From Chrysomallon squamiferum (Eukaryota; Mollusca; Gastropoda; Neomphalida; Peltospiridae), in the NCBI GenBank assembly GCA_012295275.1, contig CM022669.1:1605140-1669139 (forward strand): a stretch of DNA of 64,000 nt, read 5' to 3'. The position numbers and the translations under genes were made by a program. The notes below the pieces were generated by a model, which worked only from the letters and a program-made list of their open reading frames with translations, did not search any database and was not told the DNA's origin. This document shows positions 11,816-30,389 of this stretch, one piece after another (the first letter of the stretch is position 1; the number at the start of each line of letters is the position of its first letter).

Positions 11816-12020
11816 AACGTCGAATAACGTAAACATTTTGTGCACGGCAAATTAATACTGCGATAGATTAAGGTTTGAAAATGTCAACCTAAAACAGACT
11901 ATTTTACAAACTACTATAATATTAATATTTTTTTGAATCTTCTAACACGTTACAGAATGTCTTTTTATGAAGTGAACGTCGAATAACGTAAATATTTTGT
12001 GCACGGCAAATTAATTCTGA
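11816..12020. repeat. Pair of about 45-bp direct repeats 159 bp apart
   Basis: AACGTCGAATAACGTAA and TTTGTGCACGGCAAATTAAT occur at 11816 and again at 11975 with only two differences over about 45 bp. A weaker TGAAAATG...CCTAAA match follows each copy. They lie directly 3' of the LINE relic and could be its duplicated 3' region or an independent duplication. Confidence 0.85.
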
Positions 12021-12832
12021 GACTTGAAAATGGCCTAAATTTGTATACATACAGTTGTTTGTGTTATACATTTCTCTAACCAGCCTTTGTTACTGATAAT
12101 GGATGTATGATTTCTAACTTTTTGTTGTAGTTGTTGTTGTTTATTAAATTATTCCAAGTTAACCTGAAATATGACAGTTTTACAGTGGTATAATCATTCT
12201 GTATTAAATTTAAAATATAATATTAAAACGGCAAATTTTTGACATACCTAAGTAATGTTCTGAAAAATAAATACATGTATGTTGTATAGTTATATCCCTA
12301 AGACTTTGCGTCTGTGTGTGGTGAATTGTGTAAGTAATTTAAAGTTTATGGACTACATGAAGTAGGTTAAATTTAGAGATGACGTCTGATTATTTGCTAT
12401 TTTCAACAGTTATGTTGTTTTAGTCAAATCTCACAGAAAATTAGACAAAACAATTAAAACTAAGAACTTGTTTTATATATGTGCAGTAACATGAATGTAT
12501 AAATATGTTTGTATTTATTTATGTATGTATGTATACGTATGTGTATATGTATGTATGCACATATGGGAATATGCAAGTAAAACATATTTGTTTCTAGTTG
12601 TTATATTATTGTTGTTGTTGTCTTTGCTGTTGTTGTTGTTGTTACTGTTATTATTATTTTTGCTTGTTTGTGTCTGTTAAAGTAATCATCCATGACTAGA
12701 GTTCTCTGGCTTGAGTATACTAATCCTAATGGAGTACATTTTTTCTAATCTGAGAACTAAATTGTTCAACAACAAAATTACAGCATGATGAAAAGGGACA
12801 TCATCTAGCTTCCCTATGACAAAGACATACAC

Positions 12833-12884
<52 letters not shown>

Positions 12885-13089
12885 CAGTTTCTAAATACAG
12901 ATATTATTAATTCAGTTATTAGTAAAATTTAATAATGTGTTACGCATGGTATTAAAAATAATTTATATTTGATGAGGGAGAAGAGTGAATTAATACAAAT
13001 TTTATTTAACAATGCATTCAGTGAATTACACTATCCAGTTGTATTTCATAATGTAATGCTAAAAACTCTACAAAGATAAAGACAGAGGA
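12021..13089. other. AT-rich sequence, no gene recognised
   Basis: Contains TATG-type and TTG-type low-complexity runs (12510-12660) and the (AG)n tract at 12837-12880. No coding or RNA gene signal is supported. Confidence 0.6.
12837..12880. repeat. (AG)n microsatellite
   Basis: About 22 AG units. Confidence 0.97.
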
Positions 13090-13290
13090 AAAGTATTAAT
13101 TATCCTCCATGAAGGAAGCATCGTTTGAGCATTCAGTAGAAGAGTAGAGAGATGTGCTTTAAGATCTGCACCAACAATTAAACACTAAAGAAGTAACTTT
13201 TAATAACACACACTGACGTTACTTGGGAGTGAGTTCCACAAAGTTGGTGCAGCATAACTGAAACATCTCTGGCCATATGTAGCTGTTTTT
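13090..13290 (-). pseudogene. LINE reverse transcriptase C-terminal relic
   Basis: On the minus strand, 13280 to 13216 reads TYGQRCFSYAAPTLWNSLPS in one frame. This is the strongly conserved motif near the C-terminus of many Jockey/CR1/L2-type LINE polymerases (YG.R.F...AP.LWN.LP). A stop follows soon after, and the expected downstream segment survives only as fragments such as DLKAHL (near 13150-13170). The upstream RT core is not recognisable before the (TG)n tract. It is truncated, broken and non-functional. Confidence 0.72.
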
Positions 13291-13391
13291 ATTATTGGTG
13301 ATATCGCCAAATGGTTTGGTATACATGACGTAGTTCTTCGGGCCTAGTACGCTGTACACCAAATGCACAGGTATAGGTATAGGTTGGTAAG

Positions 13392-13392
<1 letters not shown>

Positions 13393-13446
<54 letters not shown>
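13393..13446. repeat. (TG)n microsatellite
   Basis: About 27 TG units, abutting the upstream side of the minus-strand LINE relic. Confidence 0.97.
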
Positions 13447-18084
<4,638 letters not shown>

Positions 18085-18120
18085 CAATAATAATAATAAT
18101 AATAATAATCATAATAATAA
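18085..18120. repeat. (AAT)n microsatellite
   Basis: About 11 ATA/AAT units with one interruption. Confidence 0.93.
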
Positions 18121-18183
18121 AAGACAGTCAGACAAAGAGAAATAAATAAAACAAACTGTGTGTGTTTGTGTGTGTTTTGTGTG

Positions 18184-18202
18184 TGGGAGGAAGGGAGGGA
18201 GG

Positions 18203-18266
<64 letters not shown>
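18184..18266. repeat. (GGGA)n-(GA)n compound microsatellite
   Basis: A GGGA-rich start (18184-18208) grades into pure GA to 18266. Confidence 0.96.
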
Positions 18267-18269
<3 letters not shown>

Positions 18270-18879
18270 GCAGACTGACGGATTAATGTATGAACTGGAG
18301 TGTGGTTCTTGAAATAAAGTGATATATTGCTTTTTCTTCTTTTCATTATTCTCATAGAAATTGTTGTTGTTCGTTTTTGCTTCTAAACTTAAAAGCAGTT
18401 AAAAAAAAAAATAAACACATGCTGTTAAAAAGACGTTATAAATCCTGTAATACGATGTCTTTCTGTTATCAATTTTACTGATCATTTTAAACTTCAGTAT
18501 AAAAGATAATCTCGGAACAGAATAAAACATCTCATATTTATTTATTAAGTCCCATTGTGAAATGTTTTGATTAACATACATAACCCATCGTCAAACAACT
18601 GGCATCTGAAAAATTATGTACACAGATATATATCATAGCAGCCTAAGTCAAAGAATGATCTAAACACAATAAAAAGGTTCTACAGTTTTAAAATTTGTCT
18701 CGTTTTTTCAAATTGTGACTAAAAGTTAAAAGTATGAAATTGAGACAAACTGATAAGAATTAGCATCTCTTCATTAACAACTGAGGTGTCACCAATGTGG
18801 TACTGACTTCTTTCTTTTTTTACTATACTTGACTATATGGAAAGTAGAGTAGAAATATTGGTGATATCAGCTGCTCTAG

Positions 18880-19110
18880 TAGCAATAATAATAAGAAGAC
18901 CAACAACAACAATAATTGCAATGTGAATAGTAATAGTGGTATTAGTAAAAGAATAGCTGTAGTAATAATTGTATTACTAAAACAGAATTAATATTAGTAT
19001 TAACAGTAGCTGTAGCTATTCAATAGTAGAAGTAGTAGTAGTAGTAGTTGCTGTAATAGTAGTAGTGGTAGTAGTAGTAGCAGTACTAGTAGTAGTAGTA
19101 GTATTAGCAT
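18880..19110. repeat. AGT/TAG trinucleotide mosaic
   Basis: Many AGT units interrupted by AGC, ATT and ACT variants, densest at 19025-19105. The poly-Leu frame on the minus strand here is an artefact of this repeat. Confidence 0.85.
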
Positions 19111-19839
19111 ACGAAAATAGTAATAATAAATATGAAAATTATGAAAATAACAAATGATGATAACGAATACGATAATCTTGCTAGCTAGTCCAGTTTGAAA
19201 GTATACGTTCGCTTTATTCATTAATACAATCTGTTTGATCTGTGTTTATGCACAGTACGTAATGAAAACTTCACAGAATGAACTTCAAAGTGAAGCGTTG
19301 GGTCTGAAGCAAATAAATCTGCCGAACTTTCTCCGCCCTATTTAGAAATTATAACTTCTTTAACAATATTAAGTTAATATTCAATAGTTGGAGTTTTCTT
19401 TCTTTCTTTCTTTAGGATTGTTTTTTTTGTTTTTTTGTTTTTTTTCAGTTTGGTTTGTTGTTTTTTGTTTTTCTTTGTTTCTTTTCTTTCTTCTTTTTAA
19501 TTTTAATTGTTTGTTGCTTTTTTTAATTAATTGACTACTTTGTCGTATTTATTTATTTTTAAATTTATTAATTATTTATTTGTTTTAAGTTTATTTTATT
19601 ATTTATATATTATAATAAAAAAAAATTCTCATACTGAATTTCTTCTGTAAATCAGCTGTAGTAACTATAACGAATGAATAAATAATTTTAATTATTTACT
19701 GTTATTAGACATAATGTTTTATGCTGTAATACCAATAGGACGATAATTATGAAATAAGAAATCTTCTGCCGCTGTCTTCTTTTATCAATTAACAACAAGG
19801 CATCTTTCTCATCAACCTTCCTCAAGGCCTTTGATACTG

Positions 19840-20060
19840 ATGCTACTAATTCTTTCACTATAGCTATTGGTACTTCTACTACTGTTACTACTACTACTAT
19901 TACTACTACTGGTACTATTACTTCTACTATAAATCAAAAAGCTATTCTGTTACTACAATGGTTGCTACTACAACTACTAAGTTGTCTATTGCTGCAGGTA
20001 CAAAAACTCTTGATTCTGTAACATTAGATGAAATTGCTACTGTTACAACTGATAGAAAAA
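19840..20060. repeat. ACT/CTA trinucleotide mosaic
   Basis: ACT and related triplets recur with substitutions, in opposite sense to the mosaic at 18880-19110. Confidence 0.75.
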
Positions 20061-20668
20061 TTAATAATTTCTTGTGAATTTAACATATTTAACAGCTTTG
20101 TCAATTAGTGTACAGAACTGCGGTTTGGCTCTTGACAAGAGGTTATTTTACTGAGGCGATGAGCTCCACGTGAACCTAATCGATTTCACGTAATCAGACA
20201 ATGTAAACCAGATGTCACGCTCAGGTTTAAATCACATACGTGGGGAAAACCAGGAACTGGGCATTTCAGAGTACCACGAAACTGAACACTTAGCAAACTA
20301 ACAGAGCTCTCGTCCATAGTCTCTCTATTAATATCTTATTAATAACAAATGTTCGTTTACAGCTAATTTAGAATTGTTTAGAATCATTTTATATTCACAG
20401 GTATTATATTAGATTTTGTTTTATTTCAGATATCAGTCCTTTTATTATGTTTTAACAGTTGCAATTCATCCTGTGATGAAAGGGATTTTTTGGCTTGCGA
20501 TGGAACAGCTATCATTACTATTTCTTCTTCACACATGCACACATACAGAGACACACAAACACACACAAACTAGCGCTGAATTTGTATTCTTATTTCCAGT
20601 AAAAATGTTTGGTGTGACACATTAGTGCAACATACTACTGCTACAACTACTACTGCTACTAATAATGA

Positions 20669-20699
<31 letters not shown>

Positions 20700-20971
20700 C
20701 CATTACCTTCAACAGAAAAAATGGAAGTTTTTCTTTGTTTATGTTTTCACCACACATTCTGTTTTATTTGAATAAACATTTTTGCATCTATTAAATCGTA
20801 ACGGTCTCTGTGTTGGAATGTAAACAACATGAACACATGGTCTCTGGCACATCAGATCACACAACTTTCCTGTTTTCATTTATTGGACAAAATTAATACT
20901 TTTCAAAAATAACATCTGTTTCATGGATCTTTAAATGTAGTTTTACGTACATATACTATTAAATGTCTGAA

Positions 20972-20991
20972 TTATTATTATTATTATTATT

Positions 20992-21030
<39 letters not shown>
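20972..21030. repeat. (TTA)n-(TTG)n compound microsatellite
   Basis: Eight ATT units pass into about 12 TTG units without a break. The same ATT/TTG pairing recurs at 28902, 34275 and 47167. Confidence 0.95.
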
Positions 21031-21059
21031 ATACTTATTTATTGTCATCATTTTGCAGC

Positions 21060-21365
21060 ACCTAATAATATATCTGCTACTACACTGTTTACATTACTAC
21101 TAAGACTATTACTGCTACTACTATTGCTATTACTACCAACACTAAAACTAATTCTGCTCAAAACACCATTGCTACCATCATCACCAGCAAAACTATTACT
21201 GTTATTATTATTACAATTAAGTAATATTACAATTACTACTACCACTACTTCTATCAGTGTTATTTACATCGTTAATTATTTTAATATTTGTTGTAGGTAT
21301 ATTTTTATCATCATTATCATATTGCTCATCATATTCATCACCGTCATTATCATCATAACTGTACC
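21060..21365. repeat. ACT/ATT/ATC trinucleotide mosaic
   Basis: Degenerate triplet DNA with ACT, ATT and ATC units. The open frames on both strands (21048-21245 minus, 21124-21387 plus) are consequences of the repeat and have poly-Leu/Asn/Ser/Thr character. Confidence 0.75.
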
Positions 21366-21654
21366 ATACTTCCGAGTGGTTACATAAATGTACTCTATCT
21401 TAAGCCCTATCTCATCAAATAATACAAACTAACAAATAATTACATTCTTTTGCATAATAAATTAGATTTCGTATCTTAATTGTTCACTTAGCGAACTTTC
21501 ATCTTCCATTTCTTATCTCTAGTGTTTAGATGTATCTTGCTAACAGTGAAAAAGTTAGTTTATTGCACTTAAACTGCAATCATCCAGAAAAAATAATTTT
21601 CCGAGATAAACTCGGTATGAGGGGAGATATCAACATTAAACGATTTGTCTTCAG

Positions 21655-21800
21655 ATATCGTCCTCCGAGTCTAGTCAACGACATCTGACGTTTGTGATTG
21701 GATTTTGTCTTCAGTGCTAGAGCCGTCCCGAAAATTGTCTATGTGCAGTTTAATCAGACATACGATAGCGAAAATTCATACCTAAATATTTACATACATA
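21655..21800 (+). mobile_element. SINE family copy (plus strand), with ATAC-rich tail
   Basis: CGAGTCTAGTCAACGACATC, TGATTGGATTTTGTC and TGTCTATGTGCAG, in this order, match the minus-strand copy at 46274-46435 (CGAGTCTCGCCAGCGGCATC, TGATTGGACTTTGTC, TGTCTATGTGCAG). The copy is followed by ACATACATACATTCATACG, the same kind of tail. The head is diverged and the left border is uncertain. The B-box-like CGAGTC part suggests tRNA ancestry. Confidence 0.65.
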
Positions 21801-22769
21801 CATTCATACGTACGTACAATTTAATTGTAAACATTCATATTATTATCAATAAAACAAATTTATTTTATCTGGTCTTTTTCTGTTTTTCTATTTTTATTCT
21901 TTCTTTCAGGAAGCTTCAGAATAATAATAATATATCAATATTTTATATTACATGTGTATTTTATCAGTATTATATAAAGCACAACATTTTCTTTTATATG
22001 TTCACGTATAGTCAGTTAAATTATCTAAAAATAAAGGATACGCGTAATTCATTCGTTTTTGTCAGAAAGAAAGATAAGAAATTACGATCCGTGCGATAAA
22101 TGATACACATCAATGCGAAGTTAACTGAGATATTTTAAAAATAATTATACTAGCTATCTGCGATAACACACCTATATCAGACTTGTAACTGTACACTTTT
22201 ATACACATCTTTTACTGAATCTGTCAGTCAGTCAGTCTTTATCATCAAAAGTTAGCATTTTGACTCGGATATAGAAACTATATATCTCTTTATTGATATT
22301 TAAACATGTATAATTTTTTTAATGAGATCTTTAAAGAAAATTGTTTTGTATGTAACTTTCTTCAACATCTTACATCATGAACAAATTAGCTGCAGTAAAT
22401 TATGTTTCAGAGACGAAAAGATTATATCACAGATCTCATCATGTCTCAAAATTAAAACTCTTTATTGTTCCATTTAGGTTCCCAATCACTTTCACTATCT
22501 TTCTATCTGTCATTCTCTCTCCTTTTCTTTCTTTTTCTGGCATTCTTCAATGTGACATTTTAGGAATAGTTAGATATAAATATATTGGCAGTAGTTTAAA
22601 TCTAGTATTGATAGATATTAATTTAAGTATGATAGAAGTACAGAGAATCAAATACAAGTGTTATGACAGTAATACAGACATATATCTGCTAGTCATTTAG
22701 ACATACATCAGCAACATCTGTCTAATAACAGAGTGAAAGTTAGTTTAAACGATACAAGTATAACACGCG

Positions 22770-22850
22770 TTTGTCAGTGAATTCAAAACCGTTAGGACTG
22801 CACGCTGACAAAAGATATCTAGATCGAATCCCACATTCAACTAATATTTT
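22770..22850 (+). mobile_element. Possible tRNA-derived SINE head
   Basis: GATCGAATCCC at about 22822-22832 fits a pol III B box, with an A-box-like TTAGGACTGCACG about 32 bp upstream. I cannot fold a sound acceptor stem, so this is not called a tRNA gene. A chance match is quite possible. Confidence 0.3.
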
Positions 22851-23400
22851 TATATCTTTGCTATTGTGAATGTGAATGTGAATGTTGTGAGTTTTAAAGT
22901 ATTTGTGAGTTCAGTAAATATGAGACTGAGAAAAAAAGAAATGAAACTAAATAAAGTAATTCTATCAAATTTATAAAATATATATATATTTAGAAAAAGA
23001 AAAAAAAATGTTCTTGAAATTAGAATATTGTTGCTCAAGCAAAAAATGTATTAAACTTTAAAATTTTCCATCGTAGTAGTATTTTATTGCAACACTTTAT
23101 TAAACAGATAACTACAAAATAATAATTATCTCATTAATTTTCCATCTATGAACTGATGTCACGAAACTAAAAAAGAAATGGCGGTATTGGCATATTTCTG
23201 AAACAGTAATATTTTAGATTTATCCTAATAAAACTGTTTTCATCATTTTCCCACTGATAATAATTCAGCTGCTTTTAGTGCAGAGATTTAACAACAGCGC
23301 CAAAGAGTTAGTCAAATTAACTCCTTTGAGTTTATTATTATTATTTTTATATATTATTGTCCTTATTACTGTTTTCTGTGATTGTTTTTGTTATTATTGT
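22851..23400. other. AT-rich sequence without recognised gene
   Basis: Only a short GTGAAT repeat near 22864-22884 and A/T-rich DNA are visible. Confidence 0.6.
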
Positions 23401-23414
23401 TATTACTGGTCATC

Positions 23415-23520
23415 GTCGTCGATCGGTCGGTCTTGATGGGCCGGTATAATGATGTGTATAATCTGAAGGTACTTAGTTCAAATATAGGGTGAAAATTTAA
23501 GTCACACTGAACAACGTACT
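23415..23520 (+). mobile_element. Possible tRNA-SINE-like fragment
   Basis: GATGGGCCGG (A-box-like, near 23436) and AGTTCAAAT (B-box-like, near 23478) are spaced about as in a tRNA promoter. The cloverleaf is poor, and there is no second copy of it in the window. Confidence 0.25.
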
Positions 23521-23640
23521 CCACGTACTCCATATACGAAAGAAACTTGTTTAAGATTTCTTACTAATAACAACAAACAAAACAAACAAAAAAAACATTG
23601 AAAAAGAGTAAACTGTGGGCTTTGATACTGAGAACTTTGT

Positions 23641-23690
23641 CATCTCTCTGTCTCTCTCTCTGTCTCTCTCTCTCTCTGTCTCTGTCTCTG

Positions 23691-23772
<82 letters not shown>
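23641..23772. repeat. (TCTCTG)n-(TC)n compound microsatellite
   Basis: TCTCTG hexamers up to about 23711 change into pure TC to 23772. Confidence 0.97.
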
Positions 23773-23776
<4 letters not shown>

Positions 23777-24527
23777 ACTCTGTGTATGTGTGTGTGTATG
23801 TTGTGTGTTTAACCAAGTAAAAATTTGACTTTCAGAGAGAAATATGTTTAGGTGGTCTTTTTTTCACACCTGTTACTGTCAGACTGTTCAGTGGCAGATC
23901 ATGAAGGAAGAAGACTCGTGAACTCTGCTTGTCATATTTATGTGATTGATGACGACAAACCCAGCAAGTGCGCATCCCGAGCATTTCGTTATAAAAGGAT
24001 ATCCAGGGATAAATATAGTATATATATTGCTGCAATTTCGTAGCACATTCGAGGAATGATTTTTTAAATTTATATTTTCTTCTTTGTGAAAAGCTTTTTT
24101 CTCTTTTAAAGAATCTTTTCATACCTTTCAGAAAAACTTTAAGCAAAAATAAAATATAAATTTGTCTTTTTTAAACAATTTTAATCTCACTTATATAAAC
24201 TACTTTCAACCATTTTAGAAATCAGTAAATACAAAGAAAAGTTGTAACTGTATAGATACTGATAAAAAATAAATAAAAAAATTAAAATATCGTTAATATA
24301 TATATATTTAAAAACTACATCTATCAAAAAAAGTACAATATAAAGTTTTACTTTAAAAGGTACAAAAATAATGCAGCTTAATTTTAAAATACCAGTTCTG
24401 TACGCGTTAATGTTAAGAGTCAGATGTTGACATGTCTCTACACATACACAAGCTCAGACATGAAATCTGCAGATAAAAATAAACTGATTCATCCAGTGGA
24501 TCCATCCGTTCAAAGACACACAAACAC
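23773..24527. other. AT-rich sequence; weak open patch at 23850-24045
   Basis: The 23850-24045 patch is less AT-rich and open on both strands (63 and 104 codons), but the translations are not recognisable and codon choice is not distinctive. I do not call a gene. Confidence 0.45.
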
Positions 24528-24690
24528 GTACATACATACATACATACATACATACATACATACATACATACAAACATAAATATACATACATACATACATA
24601 CCTTCATACATACATAAATTCATACATACATACATATATACATACATACATTCAAACACATACACACACATACATATATAAACTTACAAA
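24528..24690. repeat. (ACAT)n tetranucleotide repeat
   Basis: Long runs of ACAT with interruptions. It could include the tail of a SINE of the kind seen at 46.3 kb, but no SINE body is recognisable next to it. Confidence 0.92.
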
Positions 24691-25348
24691 CATACATACA
24701 TACATTATTAATTTCTTACCTTTCTTTCTTCAACACAACATGATAACTTGTACAACGGTAAACCGAGATAATATGCAGTAAAGAGTAAATTATGAAGAAG
24801 GTCTGTAAACAGGATATCTCGACTGTGACATCACAGAGCTGTGACTGACTAGAGAGGATTACCACATCTAATCACCAGTGTCATTACAGCAGAAGTGACT
24901 GCTGACAAATCTATCATCCACAAATTAGTCACTGACCGACATACCTGAACTATATTTTAAACAAAATATATGTCATTTAAATGTCCATGTAAACTAGTTA
25001 ACAGTGAAATGATACCAGCTGTTTCCATACAAAACTGTTTCAATAGTTATAAGAGAATTTGTTTGAATATAATGGTTTCAATGTTTTATTTTCATATAAG
25101 AACATTTTCACTTGTTTATTTGAACGATCTCCAATGACAATTGTTTAACTTGCCTTTCTCTAATCACAGTAAGCGACAGTGGATGCGATAGATTAGCGAT
25201 ACAAACGTAGTTTATGTGGGAAAATGGATAATTTAATAAGGAAAAGTAGATCATGTTCATCTGTAAAATATTATTATTTCCACAGAATCTTCTTTTCAAC
25301 ATTTTCCTTTTTTGGAAAAATAATAAACGGTTTTGTGCGTGTTTGTGG

Positions 25349-25351
<3 letters not shown>
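24691..25351. other. Unassigned sequence
   Basis: A less AT-rich patch at about 24815-24950 contains repeated GTGACT/TGACATCA-type words. Nothing codes. No feature is assigned. Confidence 0.5.

Positions 25352-25414
<63 letters not shown>
25352..25414. repeat. (TG)n microsatellite
   Basis: About 31 TG units. Confidence 0.98.
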
Positions 25415-25416
<2 letters not shown>

Positions 25417-25457
25417 TAGAATGATTATTTTCAACTAATTTTCTCCTTTTACTTTTT

Positions 25458-25474
25458 AGTTCTTCTTCTTCTTC

Positions 25475-25512
<38 letters not shown>

Positions 25513-25525
25513 TATTTTTTTTTTT
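25458..25525. repeat. (CTT)n-(ATT)n-(T)n low-complexity tract
   Basis: TTC/CTT units, then ATT units, then poly(T). Confidence 0.9.
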
Positions 25526-26573
25526 TCTGAATATCTTTTCCTATCGACCCATTCATGTCTTTTCGTACGTTTCCGTAAACCGTCAGGATTAATGCTTCAG
25601 TGATTTGTTTTCCTTTCCAGTAAGTCTTTAAACCTTTAAACCTTTATTTTTTATTCTTTCTTCTTTTTTCTTTCGTTCTATACAGGTCCTTTTTTTTTTT
25701 AAATTTCTATTTCTTTCGCTTCCTTTTTTTTTCTCATATTTAATTGTTCATAATACCAATAAGTCATTACAGTCCTAAGTCTTAATAAAAATAGGTCGTA
25801 ATATTTGTAAGTCATGTGCTATAATAAGACAGAGCTAATGTATTTGCTACTTGATTATGTCATGTTGATTGCTGAGAGAGACTGGCTGAGAAAGACACGC
25901 AAAGTCAAGTCGGAGTGAAGTGTATTGATTCTCACCATCTGTTAGCGGTTTAAGAGAAAAGAAACAAGATCAGTTTACATACTAAGATGTCGGGTTTTAC
26001 TTTGCTTTCATACTTAAATACATATTAGTACTGCATATATATTTACAAAGTTTATTAATTTAGATATACATACCAAGAAGACGTATATACGAAGACACAC
26101 GTATACAACATACACATATAGAGACACAAATACACACACATACGCACACACAAACATGCATACATGCGTACATACACAAAACGATGGAGATGAAACGCCG
26201 AACAAAGATAACATAGATAAAACTTAACACTACGTACTTGCAGTATTATTTCAAAGTTGTTGTTTTTACGACCCCTAGTAGTTTTTATCTGAGAAGCAAA
26301 CTGACTCGAAGAACAGATTTGTTTATCGATTTCTAACTGATCTATTGTCAGAAGAATGTGAAAACACAAACCGGATAATTATGTTACCTGTGGGTTTTTA
26401 CAAATAATATAGCTAACTGGTAACACTTAGCAGTGATTCTGTATAGATAATCTATATCTGTGACTTGAGCAGAAAAATCTGTTTGCACATAATTTGTGTC
26501 TTCAGCTACAGCTAAAAAGAGATTAAAATTAAGATTAACATTAGAAAGAAATAATTTACAAATTAGGAATATT
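25526..26573. other. AT-rich sequence without recognised gene
   Basis: ACAC/ATAC-rich DNA at about 26060-26175 gives open frames on the minus strand with Cys/Val-rich low-complexity translations. No gene is supported. Confidence 0.55.
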
Positions 26574-28901
<2,328 letters not shown>

Positions 28902-28947
<46 letters not shown>

Positions 28948-28962
28948 ATTATTATTATCATT
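28902..28962. repeat. (TTG)n-(TTA)n compound microsatellite
   Basis: About 15 TTG units followed by ATT units. Confidence 0.95.
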
Positions 28963-29203
28963 ATTACTATTAAATTTGTTAAGACAAATGCTTTATATAA
29001 AGAAATGAAATAGGAAACATTTTACTTGTATTAATAAATGCTGTTTTGTAAAACAAAATTCTATTAAAGTGACATTTGTAAACAAAACAGAAAAACATAA
29101 AAAGAATAAAATTTACAGGTTCTTGAATTATGACGATCACGTTAAAACCAACAACTACTGAAATTTAAAAACATCAGAGAGGGACGCGTTATAAGACCAG
29201 CTA

Positions 29204-29237
<34 letters not shown>
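29204..29237. repeat. (CA)n microsatellite
   Basis: About 17 CA units. Confidence 0.96.
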
Positions 29238-29240
<3 letters not shown>

Positions 29241-29600
29241 TCTCTGTGATGAAATATATATTTCTTGTCGGATATATCAAGAACGCCTTAAACTATAAAC
29301 CTGTCTACATTTTCAGTCTGCAGTCTCAATGGGTGTGTGTGTTTATATGGAGATAAAAGTGCGTATCTATGCGGCGTATCGTGCGCTTACAATAACAGCG
29401 ACAGAGTAGGGGAATAAATACATACAGTTTGTATCTTAAATGTACAGTTCTCTTCATGCAGTAACAGACAGACAGAATGGGAAACAGAAAATGATTTTAT
29501 ATTTGTACGTTCAAAACGATTTATTTCGTTATACCCCTAGATGAACAGTTTCTGTAAATCGTAATGTATAAACATATAGACAATACATGTACATAATTCC

Positions 29601-29670
29601 ATACATACATACAGACATACAGAGATACATACATACATACATACATACATAAATACATACATACATACAC
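29601..29670. repeat. (ATAC)n tetranucleotide repeat
   Basis: ACAT/ATAC units with a few changes. No SINE body is recognised beside it. Confidence 0.9.
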
Positions 29671-30389
29671 ACAGATACTATACATACATAATTAAAAGTA
29701 TAAACATATAAACAAATACAAGCATAATGGTAATTTATTTTATTTTATTTGCATCAAAGTAATAAATTTATATGTAAACATACGATTCAGGTTAATAAAA
29801 AGAACATCACAGGACGAGTAGAATCACATGTTTTATAAACGACCATTTGTACAACTTAACAATTATTAACAATTATCTTTTAAAATATTTCATTAAACGT
29901 CTTAACAAATAATGTTGAGATATTATCAATGCTGAGATTTAGTAATAAAACCTATTCACATGATCAGTATTCAAATGTTACACTTAATCTCTGTATATCA
30001 CAGTAGGTTTTAATTAAATTCGAATATAAAAATTCAGAATAAGTTGTAAATAAATTATCAATAAACAGACGAAATATAGCAAGGGATGTGTTCAATAAAG
30101 AGGAAAATGAAATTGTTAATATATTTATTGTTGCAGTAAATGTAAAGGTTTTTGTTCCTTTTTTTTATTATTTAGTTTGTAAGGCAGGAAGTACTTAGTA
30201 TTAGTATGAATCGTTTTTTTCTTCATAAAAACGATTACCTATCTGTATACCTCTAACTGTCTGACTGTCTGTCTATTTACCTACCTACCTACATATATAT
30301 ATGTGTGTGTGTCTAGTTATAGATATAAGACATCAGCTGAGCAGATATCAATGTACATAATAATAATAATAACTATGTTATACAGATCC
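29671..30389. other. AT-rich sequence without recognised gene
   Basis: Only short TACC and TG runs near 30280-30315. No coding signal. Confidence 0.6.

Larger units (their letters stand above)
18267..20971. other. AT-rich sequence with trinucleotide mosaics, no gene recognised
   Basis: Contains AGT mosaics (18880-19110), T-rich low-complexity sequence (19390-19620), ACT mosaics (19840-20060) and an (AAAT)n run at 20666-20697. At 20140-20270 a somewhat less AT-rich segment holds GGTTTAAATCA, a weak B-box look-alike; I do not assign it. Confidence 0.55.

Noticed and set aside
20140-20270. tRNA-like GGTTTAAATCA segment
   Set aside because: No convincing A box, no foldable cloverleaf and no second copy.
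23832-24146. Overlapping frames on both strands in a less AT-rich patch
   Set aside because: Possible exon considered; both translations are unrecognisable and open frames on both strands argue against real coding constraint.
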